Source: a virus. From it: DNA of 32,067 nt. The translations under genes and the position numbers were made by a program. The notes beneath the pieces were generated by a model. It was not told the DNA's origin. It ran no database searches and was given only the letters and a program-made list of their open reading frames with translations. Below, in pieces: positions 1 to 8,002 of the stretch (within the stretch, counting starts at the first letter, position 1; each line of letters begins with the position of its first letter). Location of the stretch: IMG/VR virus record IMGVR_UViG_3300020214_002617, positions 1 through 32,067 of that record; one strand, given 5' to 3'.

Positions 1-2687
1 GTAGTTTTGAAAAAACGAGCTAAACGATTTGCAGCAATGCCAGCATAACTGGTGAAGCTGCCACCTGCGTAAATGTAGTTAGAATCTGATGTAATAGCAT
101 GAACAGTGCCGTTAAATAGATTGAAATAATTGGGTAGTATAACACTATCTGCAGATGAGTTTGTTGGTATGATTGCTCCGTATAATTTTTCATTGCCAGC
201 ATTATGAGCACTAGTAAAGCTGCCACCGTAGTATATGTAGTTATTATCTTGAACTATGGCATATGCAATACCACCAGCTAGTTGTGGTGCGGACGAAGCC
301 AAAACTTTGGGAAGACTTAGTGCTGCTATGCGTGATGTGCTAGCTCCTTGGTAGGTTGTAAAATCTCCACCTATATAAAGTTTGCCGTTGGTGGAGTCTA
401 GGGCTAGAGCAGCGATGAAGTTGTTGAATCCAGTTCCTATGGCAAATGTGGCTGTATCATCGCTAGCATTAGAGGTGTTAAGTCTAACTAGACAGTTTCT
501 AGTATTTTCTTGGTAGGTTGAAAAATCTCCACCTACGTAGAGTTTACCGTTAGTTGAGTCTAGAGCTAGAGAATGTACAGTGCTGTTAAATCCTGTTCCT
601 ATGGCAAAAGTAGTGGTATCATCGCTGGCATCTATAGTATTAAGTCTAACTAGACGGTTTCTAGTATTTCCTTGGTAGGTTAAAAAAGCTCCACCTACGT
701 AGAGTTTGCCATTGGTTGAGTCTAGGGCTAGAGAATATATAGTGCCACCAAAACCAGTACCTATTGCAAAAGTAGCTGTATCATCGCTACCAGGAGTCGT
801 AACGGTATTGAGTCGAATTAGGCGGTTTCTAGTGTTTGCGCCTGAGCTGTTGTACTGTGTAAAAGCACCACCAACGTAAAGTTTACCATTGGCAGAGTCT
901 AAAACTAGAGAGTAGACGGAATTGTTGAGTCCAGTTCCTATTGCAAATGTAGCTGTATCGTCGCTGGCATTAGAGGTATTAAGTCTAATTAGACGAGCTC
1001 TAGAGGGAGTGCCTTGGTAGGTAGTAAAATCTCCACCAACGTAAAGTTTACCGTTAGCTGAGTCTAGAGCGAATGAGCGTACAAGTGCGTTAAAGCCAGT
1101 TCCTATTGCAAAGGCAGTGGTATCATCGCTAGCATCTGCGGTATTGAGTCTAATTAAGTAGTTTCTTGCGGTATCTTTGTAGGCTGTGAACCCTCCACCA
1201 ACATAGAGTTTACCGTTGGTTGAGTCTAGAACAAGAGAGCGTACAAGACCATTGAATCCGGTTCCTATTTTGTGATTAAAGGTAGAGTCTAATTGACCAG
1301 TAACTTTATCTACCCTCATCAGGTAGGCTGGCGATTTGTAAGCAGTAAAATTTCCACCTACATAAAGTCGACTATTGGTGGTGTCTAGTGCGACGCACAA
1401 TACATTATTGCTAAAGCCAGTACCAATCACAAATGTAGCTGTATCGTCGCTAGCATTAGAGGTATTAAGTCTTACTAGATAATTTCTTGTATTTCCCTTG
1501 TATGTTGTAAAATCTCCACCTACGTAGAGCTTATTGTTGGTAGTATCTAAGGCTAGGTCGTTGACAGTGTAACTAAAGCCTGTACCAACGGCAAATGTGG
1601 TGGTATCATCGCTGCCAGGAGTTGTAACAGTGTTGAGTCTAACTAAATAGTTTCTAGTTCCGCCGTTGAGTCCACCATAGGTTGTGAATACTCCACCTAC
1701 ATAAAGCTTGGTAGCAACTGTATCTAGAGCTAAGGCATGTACGGCGTTGTTAAATCCAGTTCCAATGGCGAACGTAGCAGTGTCGTCACTACCGTTACTA
1801 GTGTTGAGTCTAACTAGACGGTTTCTTGTGCCTCCGTTGACGCCACCGTAAGAAAGGAAGTATCCACCTACGTAGAGCTTACCGCCGGTTATGTCTAGAG
1901 CGAGAGCGTAGACATGATTATTAAAGCCAGTTCCTGTTGCAAATGCGGTAGAATCATCACTACCTGGAGTTGTAACAGTATTGAGTCGAATTAGACGGTT
2001 TCTAGTAATGCCTTGGTAGGTTGTAAACTGTCCACCTACATATAGCTTATTGTTGGTGGTATCTAAAGCTAAACATTGTACAGTATTGTTGAATCCTGTA
2101 CCTACAGCAAAAGTAGCTGTATCATCGCTAGCGTCTGCAGTATTAAGCCTAACAAGATTATTTCTAGTATTTCCTTTGTAAGTTGTGAATGCCCCGCCTA
2201 CATAGAGTTTGCCGTTGGTGGAGTCTACTGCGAGAGCAGCGATGAAGTTGTTGAATCCAGTACCTATGTTGGTATTGAAAGTGGTATCTAGATCTCCTGT
2301 AGTTCTTGAAAAACGTGCCAATCTATTTACAGTAATGTTATTATATGTGGTAAAATTACCACCCATGTAGATGTAGTTAGCATCAAAAGCTATAGCGTGA
2401 ACGGTGTTATTAAACAAGCTAACATCAACAGTGCTATCACCGGAAATAATATTTAGAGCAGCTCCATATTGTCTTGTGCTAGCTGGGGTAGTTACAGAAG
2501 TAAAGCTTCCTCCGTAATAGATATAGCTACTATCTTGAACTATTGCGTCAATGGTTCCGTTGGCACTAGGCATCAATTGCTGTGTTAGTGCGTCAGAGGA
2601 AAAATTTGCAGTGAATTTTACTGAACCTAGGGTAGTATAGCCATCTTGTGTTACATCATTAGTGCTTAAGGTAGTAGTAATTGTCAT
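1..2687 (-). CDS. Giant delta-60/DUF5122-type beta-propeller repeat protein (3' end outside window)
   Basis: The frame is open from an ATG at 2687 to the left edge, about 895 residues with no stop seen, so the C-terminus is missing. An AAAGG ribosome site lies 9 bases before the ATG. After about 40 residues the protein consists of at least 16 units of 50-59 residues. A typical unit reads LALDSTNGKLYVGGDFTTY, then TRNRLVRLNTSNASDDTATF, then AIGTGFNN. This matches the delta-60 repeat family (TIGR02608/DUF5122), known to form beta-propeller blades in large surface proteins. Units 1-2 and 15-16 are more divergent (IYYGGSFTS, IYAGGSFTS) and resemble each other, as if capping the central array. The gene follows the fibre gene 2713-5919 after a 25-base gap, so I infer a virion fibre or receptor-binding protein. 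The repeat family is clear; the role is inferred. Confidence 0.85.
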   Translation of the reverse strand, partial: MTITTTLSTNDVTQDGYTTLGSVKFTANFSSDALTQQLMPSANGTIDAIVQDSSYIYYGGSFTSVTTPASTRQYGAALNIISGDSTVDVSLFNNTVHAIAFDANYIYMGGNFTTYNNITVNRLARFSRTTGDLDTTFNTNIGTGFNNFIAALAVDSTNGKLYVGGAFTTYKGNTRNNLVRLNTADASDDTATFAVGTGFNNTVQCLALDTTNNKLYVGGQFTTYQGITRNRLIRLNTVTTPGSDDSTAFATGTGFNNHVYALALDITGGKLYVGGYFLSYGGVNGGTRNRLVRLNTSNGSDDTATFAIGTGFNNAVHALALDTVATKLYVGGVFTTYGGLNGGTRNYLVRLNTVTTPGSDDTTTFAVGTGFSYTVNDLALDTTNNKLYVGGDFTTYKGNTRNYLVRLNTSNASDDTATFVIGTGFSNNVLCVALDTTNSRLYVGGNFTAYKSPAYLMRVDKVTGQLDSTFNHKIGTGFNGLVRSLVLDSTNGKLYVGGGFTAYKDTARNYLIRLNTADASDDTTAFAIGTGFNALVRSFALDSANGKLYVGGDFTTYQGTPSRARLIRLNTSNASDDTATFAIGTGLNNSVYSLVLDSANGKLYVGGAFTQYNSSGANTRNRLIRLNTVTTPGSDDTATFAIGTGFGGTIYSLALDSTNGKLYVGGAFLTYQGNTRNRLVRLNTIDASDDTTTFAIGTGFNSTVHSLALDSTNGKLYVGGDFSTYQENTRNCLVRLNTSNASDDTATFAIGTGFNNFIAALALDSTNGKLYIGGDFTTYQGASTSRIAALSLPKVLASSAPQLAGGIAYAIVQDNNYIYYGGSFTSAHNAGNEKLYGAIIPTNSSADSVILPNYFNLFNGTVHAITSDSNYIYAGGSFTSYAGIAANRLARFFKT
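50..2530 (-). repeat. Tandem array of 16 coding repeats, 160-177 bp period
   Basis: The plus strand carries a YVGG-type signature (CCNCCNACRTA and variants) near 63, 225, 367, 529, 691, 868, 1033, 1195, 1355, 1517, 1693, 1866, 2031, 2195, 2358 and 2510. Spacing is 160-177 bp, always whole codons, so the frame is kept. Longer units carry small inserts, either TVTTPGSDD or GGLNGGTRN-type. Adjacent units share long identical DNA stretches, which suggests recent duplication or gene conversion. Confidence 0.9.
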
Positions 2688-2712
2688 TTTACACGCCTTT
2701 GATTAAAAAATC

Positions 2713-5700
2713 TTAAAAACCATCTGTAGTGTTTAGTGTTGTAACCGTTGCTCTAAATCGAAGTCTATTTGCTACTGAAGTACCGCCGATGGCTGTGCTA
2801 GTATATTGTACTTGTCCACTTGGATGTATAAGGAGAGATACTCCAGGTGAGTCTCCACCGTAGGTATCATCTAGTAACCACATTCCTGCTTGAGTTTTGT
2901 AAACAACTCTAAGTGTACCTACTGTTGCTATCTCTACTTCTGATCCACTGTAGTATCTATAAATAGAATAATGAATTGTTGCAGATCTTACCTTAGTAGG
3001 ATCAAACAATAGACCGGTTACGTTGGATGGTGTTAGTTGTCCGTCTTCAAATGGGAACTCGGTTTCTGGAATATCTTGACCTAAATTCCATACCTCAATT
3101 GCTGATTGAATAGTTGTTGTTCCGGCGAGATTGGAATTGTAGCTAGGATCAAAACTTATTGCGCCAGCATCATGAGCGTCAGCAGAATCATTAAGGTGAG
3201 TATTTAAATATCCATCTAGTGCAGTAGAAGATTCATCTACGTAATCTTTAAGATTCTCGATAGCTGCCTGTACATTAGCACCTAGAGTTAATGCTGAGTT
3301 ATCAAACTTAATCGCAGATGCTTGATGGGCATCTAAAGTATCATCTACATGACTGGTTAGGTCGTAGCTAGAAGATAAAGCTTCAATAGCATCTTGTACA
3401 GTTTGTAAATTGAAATCTAAAACATAAGCATTATCTACAACATTGTATTGAGATGTTAGAGCAGGTGTAAAGTAAACAACATTTGCAACAATATTAATAA
3501 TAGTAACTGTTTGGGTAGGAGTTGTAGTAGATCTAACTTGAATTGTATTTCCGCTACTTAGACTAGAGCTATTAGCTACACTAATATTGGTGGCGCCCAC
3601 TTGGGCGTTTTGAGTTAAAGATACTTTTCTACCAATGTTAGTTAATACATTAGAAAATGCAACATCTTTTGCTTCATGTGGAAACTCAAAACCATCGTAA
3701 ATATTATCAAGGTGACGATAAAGATCTTTACCTAATTCATTGAGTACAGCGTGAACAGTAATGTCACCAACATTATTTATGGTAGGTGCATAAAGTGGTG
3801 ATGAAAAATTAAAAGGCGCAGTTGTAATTGCGTCTGAACGATGAGCTCTAATTAGACTCTTTGAGTGATCATTTAAATTTATAGCTAATGTGTCAGTAGT
3901 CTCTTTAAGATTAATAGGTTTTCGAATGATTCGAGCATTATTTGAAACCAACAATCCAGAAGGAATTGAGCTTAAATAAATTTTAGAATAAGGAATTAAG
4001 CTAGTTGGGGTGCCGCTAAGTTTTAGGCTTTGAAAATATTCTGGAGTATAGGTAGAATGCTCTATATCTGTAACAGTGCTAGGATAAAAAGTAGGAATTC
4101 CACTATTGTCTTGACCTAGACTAACTACGTCTCCTATCTTAAAGAGATTTGCTCTATCTACGAGTATGTAGCCGTCGCTAATGTTTGGATTAGCTTGAAT
4201 TGTAGCTTGAAGAGTTAAGCCTGGAAAGTTCTCTGGTAGAGAGGAATCTATGCGCTCAAATGAAGAGTAGCTTACAGATGTGGACTGATGAGCGTTAGTT
4301 GCTTGATCTTTATGGGCTAAGAATGTATCATAAAATCCTGAAAGATTGACGCCGTTATAAGTATCTGCATTAAACTGTTCTGCTGTTACGGTGCCGGCAA
4401 ATGTGCCACCATTGCTTACTATAAGATCGCCACCAATAGAGAGATCGTTTGTGGTAGTTACATTGCCAGTTAGTAGGGACGATCCTGAGATAGATAGGTT
4501 GCCGGAGCCTGTAATGTCGGTGGCAGTTAGGGCTCCGGATACTAAAGAACTTGCTACTATAACGCTATCTTGAACAGTAAGAGTATTTTGTATTGTAGTA
4601 GCGCCGCTTAGTGTTGTTGTGCCACCTATAGTTGCGTTACTCTCAACTTGCAGACTTCCATCTACTACCAAGTTATCATTAAAGGTTATATCTTGAAAAG
4701 AACTATTTTTAATAGTCAAATTTTGAATGGTAGTATTACCCTGAGCTGTTACTTCAAAAAGAGGGTTGGGTATTGAAGTATTGACGGCCGCTGATCCTAA
4801 GGGAATACTTACTGTATCTCCTGATAATGAGAGGTTATATCCGTCGACTACGCTGGCGACAGTTCTTGTTACACTGTTTGCATAAGTAGGAGATGGATAA
4901 TAGAATGTTACTGTATCACCGTTTGCAAACAAAGAGGTACTTACTACCTGTACAGTAGTACTACTAATAGCAGCTTGAGTTACCTGAGTAGCTGATGGAG
5001 CCCTGATCGTTAGTTGCTTGTCAGTTGCTTGCTGGCTATTTGTATTATTGTAGCCAGGAATAAAGAGTTGTTTTTCTATTTCGTCTACGGCATCAGTAAA
5101 AAGTGCTATTTTAGTATCTTTATTGGTTGAAATTAAAGTTTTATTTTCAATAATTTGATTATTTAGAGTGCCAACTACCTCGCCTACTACACCGTGTACG
5201 TTTTGTGTTAGTGTAGTGTGAGCATCTAGTTTAGTTTGGGTAGCAACCTGAAAGCTTAGATGATTTTCTGTAATTTGTCCAGATTGGATTTTACTGCCAA
5301 GAATGTAGCCATCATGAGCACTATTAATATCTTGCGCTTGATGCGTAGTCAATTTAGTAAAAATACCGTCGAGAGCAGTTTGTACAGTACCATAACCTTC
5401 TAAGGTAGGACTAACTCCAATTGCTCCAGCTGGGTGTGCGTTGGTTGTATCGTTTAAATGAGCGTCTAGTTCTGTTTGAGTTGTAACTTGAAAACTAAGA
5501 TGAGCCTCTGTAATTTGTCCAAGTTCAATTTTATCACCAAGCAACTTACCAGCGTGAGCAATATTAATATCTTTACTGGTATGTTCAGTTAGTTGAGTTT
5601 TTTTAGCTGACTGAGTAGCTACCGCATCCGCAAAAGCTTTTAATTGCTCAATTGCCTGTTGAGTAGTTGTGGCTGTCCAGTTAAATGAGGGTAAATCTAC

Positions 5701-5919
5701 ACTTGATGCTATAGTGAAGCTTGCTATGGTGATTGAAGAAGCAGAATGTGCTGTAGAACTATTCGTATGTGCATCAAGAAGTTGATCTAAGGAAAAACAG
5801 TAGGCCTGGATTGCGCCTATAGCACTTTGCACATCGTTCATGTGCATAGCCCTAATTACTTCGCCTGGGGCGTGAATATCAAAAGAATCGACCGCGGTAG
5901 GAAAACGTAATGTCGTCAT
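2713..5919 (-). CDS. Giant phage fibre/structural protein with HLND-DAH modules
   Basis: This 1068-residue protein is probably a long tail or head fibre. Its N-terminus, MTTLRFPTAVDSFD with H-MND at 26-29, resembles a docking segment seen in many phage fibre proteins (FP-DSF...H.NDL.DAI.ALE) and is shared with 12930-16064. The pattern H-x-N-D-x(3)-A-H-x-A-x-A-I followed by VQ-AI-L occurs about seven times, at both ends. Residues 112-154 and 192-234 form an internal repeat exactly 80 residues apart (DIN-AH-G, QIT-HLSFQV-TQT-LDAH). The middle (about 400-560) is rich in short T/S/G turns such as IGGTTTLSGATTIQNTL, typical of triple-stranded beta-helix shafts. The C-terminus ends in a compact domain containing IHPSGQVQYTSTAIGGTS. 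Fibre identity is well supported; its exact location on the virion is not. Confidence 0.8.
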   Translation of the reverse strand: MTTLRFPTAVDSFDIHAPGEVIRAMHMNDVQSAIGAIQAYCFSLDQLLDAHTNSSTAHSASSITIASFTIASSVDLPSFNWTATTTQQAIEQLKAFADAVATQSAKKTQLTEHTSKDINIAHAGKLLGDKIELGQITEAHLSFQVTTQTELDAHLNDTTNAHPAGAIGVSPTLEGYGTVQTALDGIFTKLTTHQAQDINSAHDGYILGSKIQSGQITENHLSFQVATQTKLDAHTTLTQNVHGVVGEVVGTLNNQIIENKTLISTNKDTKIALFTDAVDEIEKQLFIPGYNNTNSQQATDKQLTIRAPSATQVTQAAISSTTVQVVSTSLFANGDTVTFYYPSPTYANSVTRTVASVVDGYNLSLSGDTVSIPLGSAAVNTSIPNPLFEVTAQGNTTIQNLTIKNSSFQDITFNDNLVVDGSLQVESNATIGGTTTLSGATTIQNTLTVQDSVIVASSLVSGALTATDITGSGNLSISGSSLLTGNVTTTNDLSIGGDLIVSNGGTFAGTVTAEQFNADTYNGVNLSGFYDTFLAHKDQATNAHQSTSVSYSSFERIDSSLPENFPGLTLQATIQANPNISDGYILVDRANLFKIGDVVSLGQDNSGIPTFYPSTVTDIEHSTYTPEYFQSLKLSGTPTSLIPYSKIYLSSIPSGLLVSNNARIIRKPINLKETTDTLAINLNDHSKSLIRAHRSDAITTAPFNFSSPLYAPTINNVGDITVHAVLNELGKDLYRHLDNIYDGFEFPHEAKDVAFSNVLTNIGRKVSLTQNAQVGATNISVANSSSLSSGNTIQVRSTTTPTQTVTIINIVANVVYFTPALTSQYNVVDNAYVLDFNLQTVQDAIEALSSSYDLTSHVDDTLDAHQASAIKFDNSALTLGANVQAAIENLKDYVDESSTALDGYLNTHLNDSADAHDAGAISFDPSYNSNLAGTTTIQSAIEVWNLGQDIPETEFPFEDGQLTPSNVTGLLFDPTKVRSATIHYSIYRYYSGSEVEIATVGTLRVVYKTQAGMWLLDDTYGGDSPGVSLLIHPSGQVQYTSTAIGGTSVANRLRFRATVTTLNTTDGF

Positions 5920-5948
5920 TGATTTACTAGATCCTTGTCTAAGCTCTG

Positions 5949-5970
5949 ATTCTATCTAGATAGATAGAAT
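5949..5970. repeat. Perfect 10-bp inverted repeat between genes
   Basis: ATTCTATCTA and TAGATAGAAT flank a 2-base centre (GA) in the 63-base gap between the membrane-protein gene and the fibre gene. There is no trailing U-run in the leftward transcript, so it is not a standard terminator. It could be an operator, or a hairpin that stabilises or processes the mRNA. Confidence 0.55.
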
Positions 5971-5976
5971 AATCAA
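5949..5976 (-). promoter_or_regulatory. Possible sigma70-type promoter before the giant fibre gene
   Basis: On the minus strand TTGATT (5976-5971) is followed by a 16-base spacer and TAGAAT (5954-5949). The -35 matches 4 of 6 consensus bases and the -10 matches 5 of 6. It lies 30 bases before the ATG of 2713-5919. The -10 and spacer coincide with a perfect inverted repeat, so the site could also be an operator or an RNA hairpin. In AT-rich DNA such matches arise by chance. Confidence 0.3.
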
Positions 5977-5982
5977 TATGAT

Positions 5983-6309
5983 TTACTCTTCTTTACTCGA
6001 TTGGGCTGTCTGATTTTCTTGATCTTTTTTAATGGCTTGATATTTGTGTTCTTCAAGAATTGGCTTTGGTATACCAATTCCAAAAACTCCCAGAAAAGAG
6101 CCAAGATACCAAGCAAGTTGACTTAGCACTTTTGCTACTGAACCCTTCCATTTAGAATCGGTGGCTACGGAGAGTCTTGTTAGTAGTTCTGCAGTAGTAC
6201 GAAGAAGAAATTGAAGAAGTACCATAACAAGAAGAAACTTAGCAAGATCTAGATTGTTTACAGTAGAAAGGTCTAGGTTACTTACGAGTTCGTTTATAAA
6301 GTCTGTCAT
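5983..6309 (-). CDS. Small two-helix membrane protein, holin candidate
   Basis: The product has 108 residues with two hydrophobic segments, about 22-38 (LAKFLLVMVLLQFLL) and 62-80 (LAWYLGSFLGVFGIGIP). A basic linker, SKWKGSVAK, separates them, and a hydrophilic charged tail (85-108, EEHKYQAIKKDQ and following) ends the protein. Size, two membrane segments and charged tail resemble class II holins. However, no endolysin or spanin is visible nearby, so a holin role is only a guess; a virion or host-membrane function is equally possible. The ATG at 6309 is preceded by AGGAGAT. It lies 16 bases after 6326-6577 in the same leftward series. Confidence 0.5.
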   Translation of the reverse strand: MTDFINELVSNLDLSTVNNLDLAKFLLVMVLLQFLLRTTAELLTRLSVATDSKWKGSVAKVLSQLAWYLGSFLGVFGIGIPKPILEEHKYQAIKKDQENQTAQSSKEE

Positions 6310-6325
6310 GTGTATCTCCTAGTAT

Positions 6326-6577
6326 TCAAGATGATTTTGTATCTATTGCGATTTTTTGACCGATTTCTCTTTCTTGAGATTTTAAAATTTGTGTAAATCT
6401 TTCTTTTGAAAAACAAAACTCATGAGTTAGTGCAGGAATTTCTAATCTAGATTCGTCCTCTAAGATGAGGACTCGCACAGCAAGGTTTTCCTTCATTAAG
6501 TTTAGATCTGCCTTTACGTTGGCTATTTTTTTCCAAAATAAGGCGCCTGTTGATCTATATTTTACTACATATGACAT
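6326..6577 (-). CDS. Hypothetical protein, 83 residues
   Basis: I do not recognise this protein. It is 83 residues long, soluble and mixed alpha/beta in appearance. It begins MSYVVKYRSTGALFWKKI, has an ILEDESRLEIPAL strand region near the middle, and a charged helical C-terminus. An AGGAAAG ribosome site precedes the ATG. It sits between two other small leftward genes with gaps of 16-17 bases, so it is probably part of the same transcript. The opening (KYRS.G..FWKKI.NV) could be a strand-turn-strand of a small accessory fold, but no function can be assigned. Confidence 0.6.
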   Translation of the reverse strand: MSYVVKYRSTGALFWKKIANVKADLNLMKENLAVRVLILEDESRLEIPALTHEFCFSKERFTQILKSQEREIGQKIAIDTKSS

Positions 6578-6594
6578 CTTTCTTTCCTTTTGCG

Positions 6595-7146
6595 TTAGCA
6601 GTCTTCAGCGTTAGAAAATTCAGGTAGAGTTTTAATGTATAAGTACGTGTTTTTAATAATATTTGCGTCTTGTTGATTCATTGAGGAAATGCTATAATAC
6701 TGTTCAAAGATATTCCAATCGTCAAACTCTTTAGTTTTGACCCATTGTCCCTGTGGATTTTTACTATATAGGCCGTTGTTGTCTATATAAATTGAGTCTG
6801 TATGAAAGACCTCTTGCCATCCATGATTTTGAAGTTGGATAAATCTATCTTTAAACTTAAGAAGATTTTCTTCTAGAGGATTAGAAGCTTGAAAATCCTT
6901 GCTTAAATGAATAGTTACATTATTAACAATATTAATATGCTGTAAGCTTAGAACATTTAGGTGGTCGACTTTTAGAGTGTATTTTTTAGGGTTAGGGAGT
7001 TCAAATCTCATTTCTCGAAATGGGCGGGGATCGTCCATTTCCTTGAAAAGACCTATATCAAACTGAGCCATTCCAAATCTTGGGTCTAGCTTAATATCTA
7101 TCACTCTTGCTATATAAGATGTATTGGCAAAATTTTTTATAGCCAT
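6595..7146 (-). CDS. Hypothetical protein, 183 residues
   Basis: I do not recognise this protein. It has 183 residues, no signal peptide and no membrane segment. The first 80 residues look beta-rich (IARVIDIKLDPRFGMAQFDI, MRFELPNPKKYTLKV). The C-terminal half is more helical, with aromatic residues (WNIFEQYYSIS, TYLYIKTLPEFS). It sits 9 bases downstream of the tail-collar gene 7156-7914 in the same transcript. Co-expression with adsorption proteins suggests a baseplate accessory or fibre-assembly role, but nothing in the sequence proves it. Confidence 0.6.
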   Translation of the reverse strand: MAIKNFANTSYIARVIDIKLDPRFGMAQFDIGLFKEMDDPRPFREMRFELPNPKKYTLKVDHLNVLSLQHINIVNNVTIHLSKDFQASNPLEENLLKFKDRFIQLQNHGWQEVFHTDSIYIDNNGLYSKNPQGQWVKTKEFDDWNIFEQYYSISSMNQQDANIIKNTYLYIKTLPEFSNAEDC

Positions 7147-7155
7147 ATAAAATCC

Positions 7156-7914
7156 TTATTTTACTCGCATTATGTAAATAACATTAAAATATTTTGGCCT
7201 TAGATCGGTAGTTGTAGTTCCACTGGAATTAAGTATATTATGACCATGGCCGGCGCTGTATTGTAGTGTGGGTGAATTTGTACCTGGGTTAGTACCACCA
7301 GTATTAGCTCCGGAGCCATTACCATTTATACCAGAATATACACCGCTAGTATAATAATAATCAGGATTTCTGGTAATCCCAGCTTCTCCTATATCGTCAA
7401 TGCCAGAAGGAGAATACTCGGATAAAGACCAGGCTACCTGTGTTGGTATACCAACAGTGTTATAATCTGAGGTATTTCTAGTGTAGTTGTCTCCCGAGTA
7501 GTTGTTAGACCATTGATGGTTATGACGCATGTCGTGTGAGTGAGAGTTAACAGTGTGACCGTGAGAAAAATCGATAGTTCCTAAACTGGATTGCAAACTA
7601 TAAGTATTACTTCCACCTGTTGTTCCAGTAGTAGAGGAGCCTTGTAAAAATCTATCATCTGTAAGATTTGGCATGTTGCCAATAAATAGAGGGTCGCTAC
7701 CTGAAGGAAAAGCTTGTCCGTTACAGAGAGCGAATCCTTCTTTAATTTGACCAGAAACAGGGAGACTCCACGCTACTGTACTTGCTATTGCTACAACTGC
7801 TCCTACTGGTATTATACCGTAGCCATATGTAGGTACTTTGAAGGTAACTGATTGACTACCTTCGGGGCCAATTGCTAGTCCAGCATGATCTGCACCTACT
7901 AGTCTTGTTGCCAT
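7156..7914 (-). CDS. Divergent tail-collar (short tail fibre-like) protein with four HxH motifs
   Basis: This 252-residue receptor-binding-type protein has a divergent tail-collar core at about 37-100, with GFALCNGQAFP matching the GWLLCDG core of the family. HxH pairs follow at 118-120, 125-127, 131-133 and 223-225. In T4 gp37 such histidine pairs bind iron inside the needle-like tip; the same use here is inference. The C-terminus, LRPKYFNVIYIMRVK, matches the usual collar ending RP...NYIIK. The first 16 residues (MATRLVGADHAGLAIG) match those of 8707-9054 and probably form an attachment tag. An AGAGGAG ribosome site precedes the ATG. The leader is also shared with 8707-9054. Confidence 0.8.
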   Translation of the reverse strand: MATRLVGADHAGLAIGPEGSQSVTFKVPTYGYGIIPVGAVVAIASTVAWSLPVSGQIKEGFALCNGQAFPSGSDPLFIGNMPNLTDDRFLQGSSTTGTTGGSNTYSLQSSLGTIDFSHGHTVNSHSHDMRHNHQWSNNYSGDNYTRNTSDYNTVGIPTQVAWSLSEYSPSGIDDIGEAGITRNPDYYYTSGVYSGINGNGSGANTGGTNPGTNSPTLQYSAGHGHNILNSSGTTTTDLRPKYFNVIYIMRVK

Positions 7915-7960
7915 ACTACAACTCCTCTTACTTAAGAGTAGAAATCAATCGATAATATTG
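7915..7960 (-). promoter_or_regulatory. Conserved 5' leader block, copy 1
   Basis: Read toward the ATG at 7914, the block CAATATTATCGATTGATTT starts 46 bases upstream. The same 19-base block, 17 of 19 identical, occurs 46 bases upstream of the ATG at 9054. The distance from the end of the block to the ATG is 27 bases in both, although the intervening bases differ apart from the ribosome site. This suggests a shared promoter or operator element, or a common origin of leader plus N-terminal tag. Confidence 0.6.
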
Positions 7961-7980
7961 GAGAGACGAAGGAGTTTCAA
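7952..7980 (-). promoter_or_regulatory. Likely sigma70-type promoter for 7156-7914
   Basis: On the minus strand TTGAAA (7980-7975) and TATTAT (7957-7952) are separated by exactly 17 bases. Each hexamer matches 5 of 6 consensus positions. Transcription would start near 7945, giving a leader of about 30 bases that includes the conserved block's downstream half and the AGAGGAG ribosome site. It lies in the 88-base gap after 8003-8698. This is the best promoter match I found in the window. Confidence 0.5.
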
Positions 7981-8002
7981 CCAATTCAGGACAAATTAGT
8001 AC

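Noticed and set aside
2076-2291. Plus-strand open frame opposite the propeller repeats
   Set aside because: It lies antisense within a well-supported repeat protein and has low-complexity content. It is a shadow of the minus-strand gene, like those at 4391-4573, 11722-11985 and 17942-18175.
1-2600. CRISPR or noncoding satellite array
   Set aside because: The repeats are 160-177 bp, have no conserved short repeat with unique spacers, and are translated in frame throughout.
7921-7960. Terminator after 8003-8698
   Set aside because: Small palindromes here overlap the ribosome site and leader of the next gene and lack a GC-rich stem or U-run.
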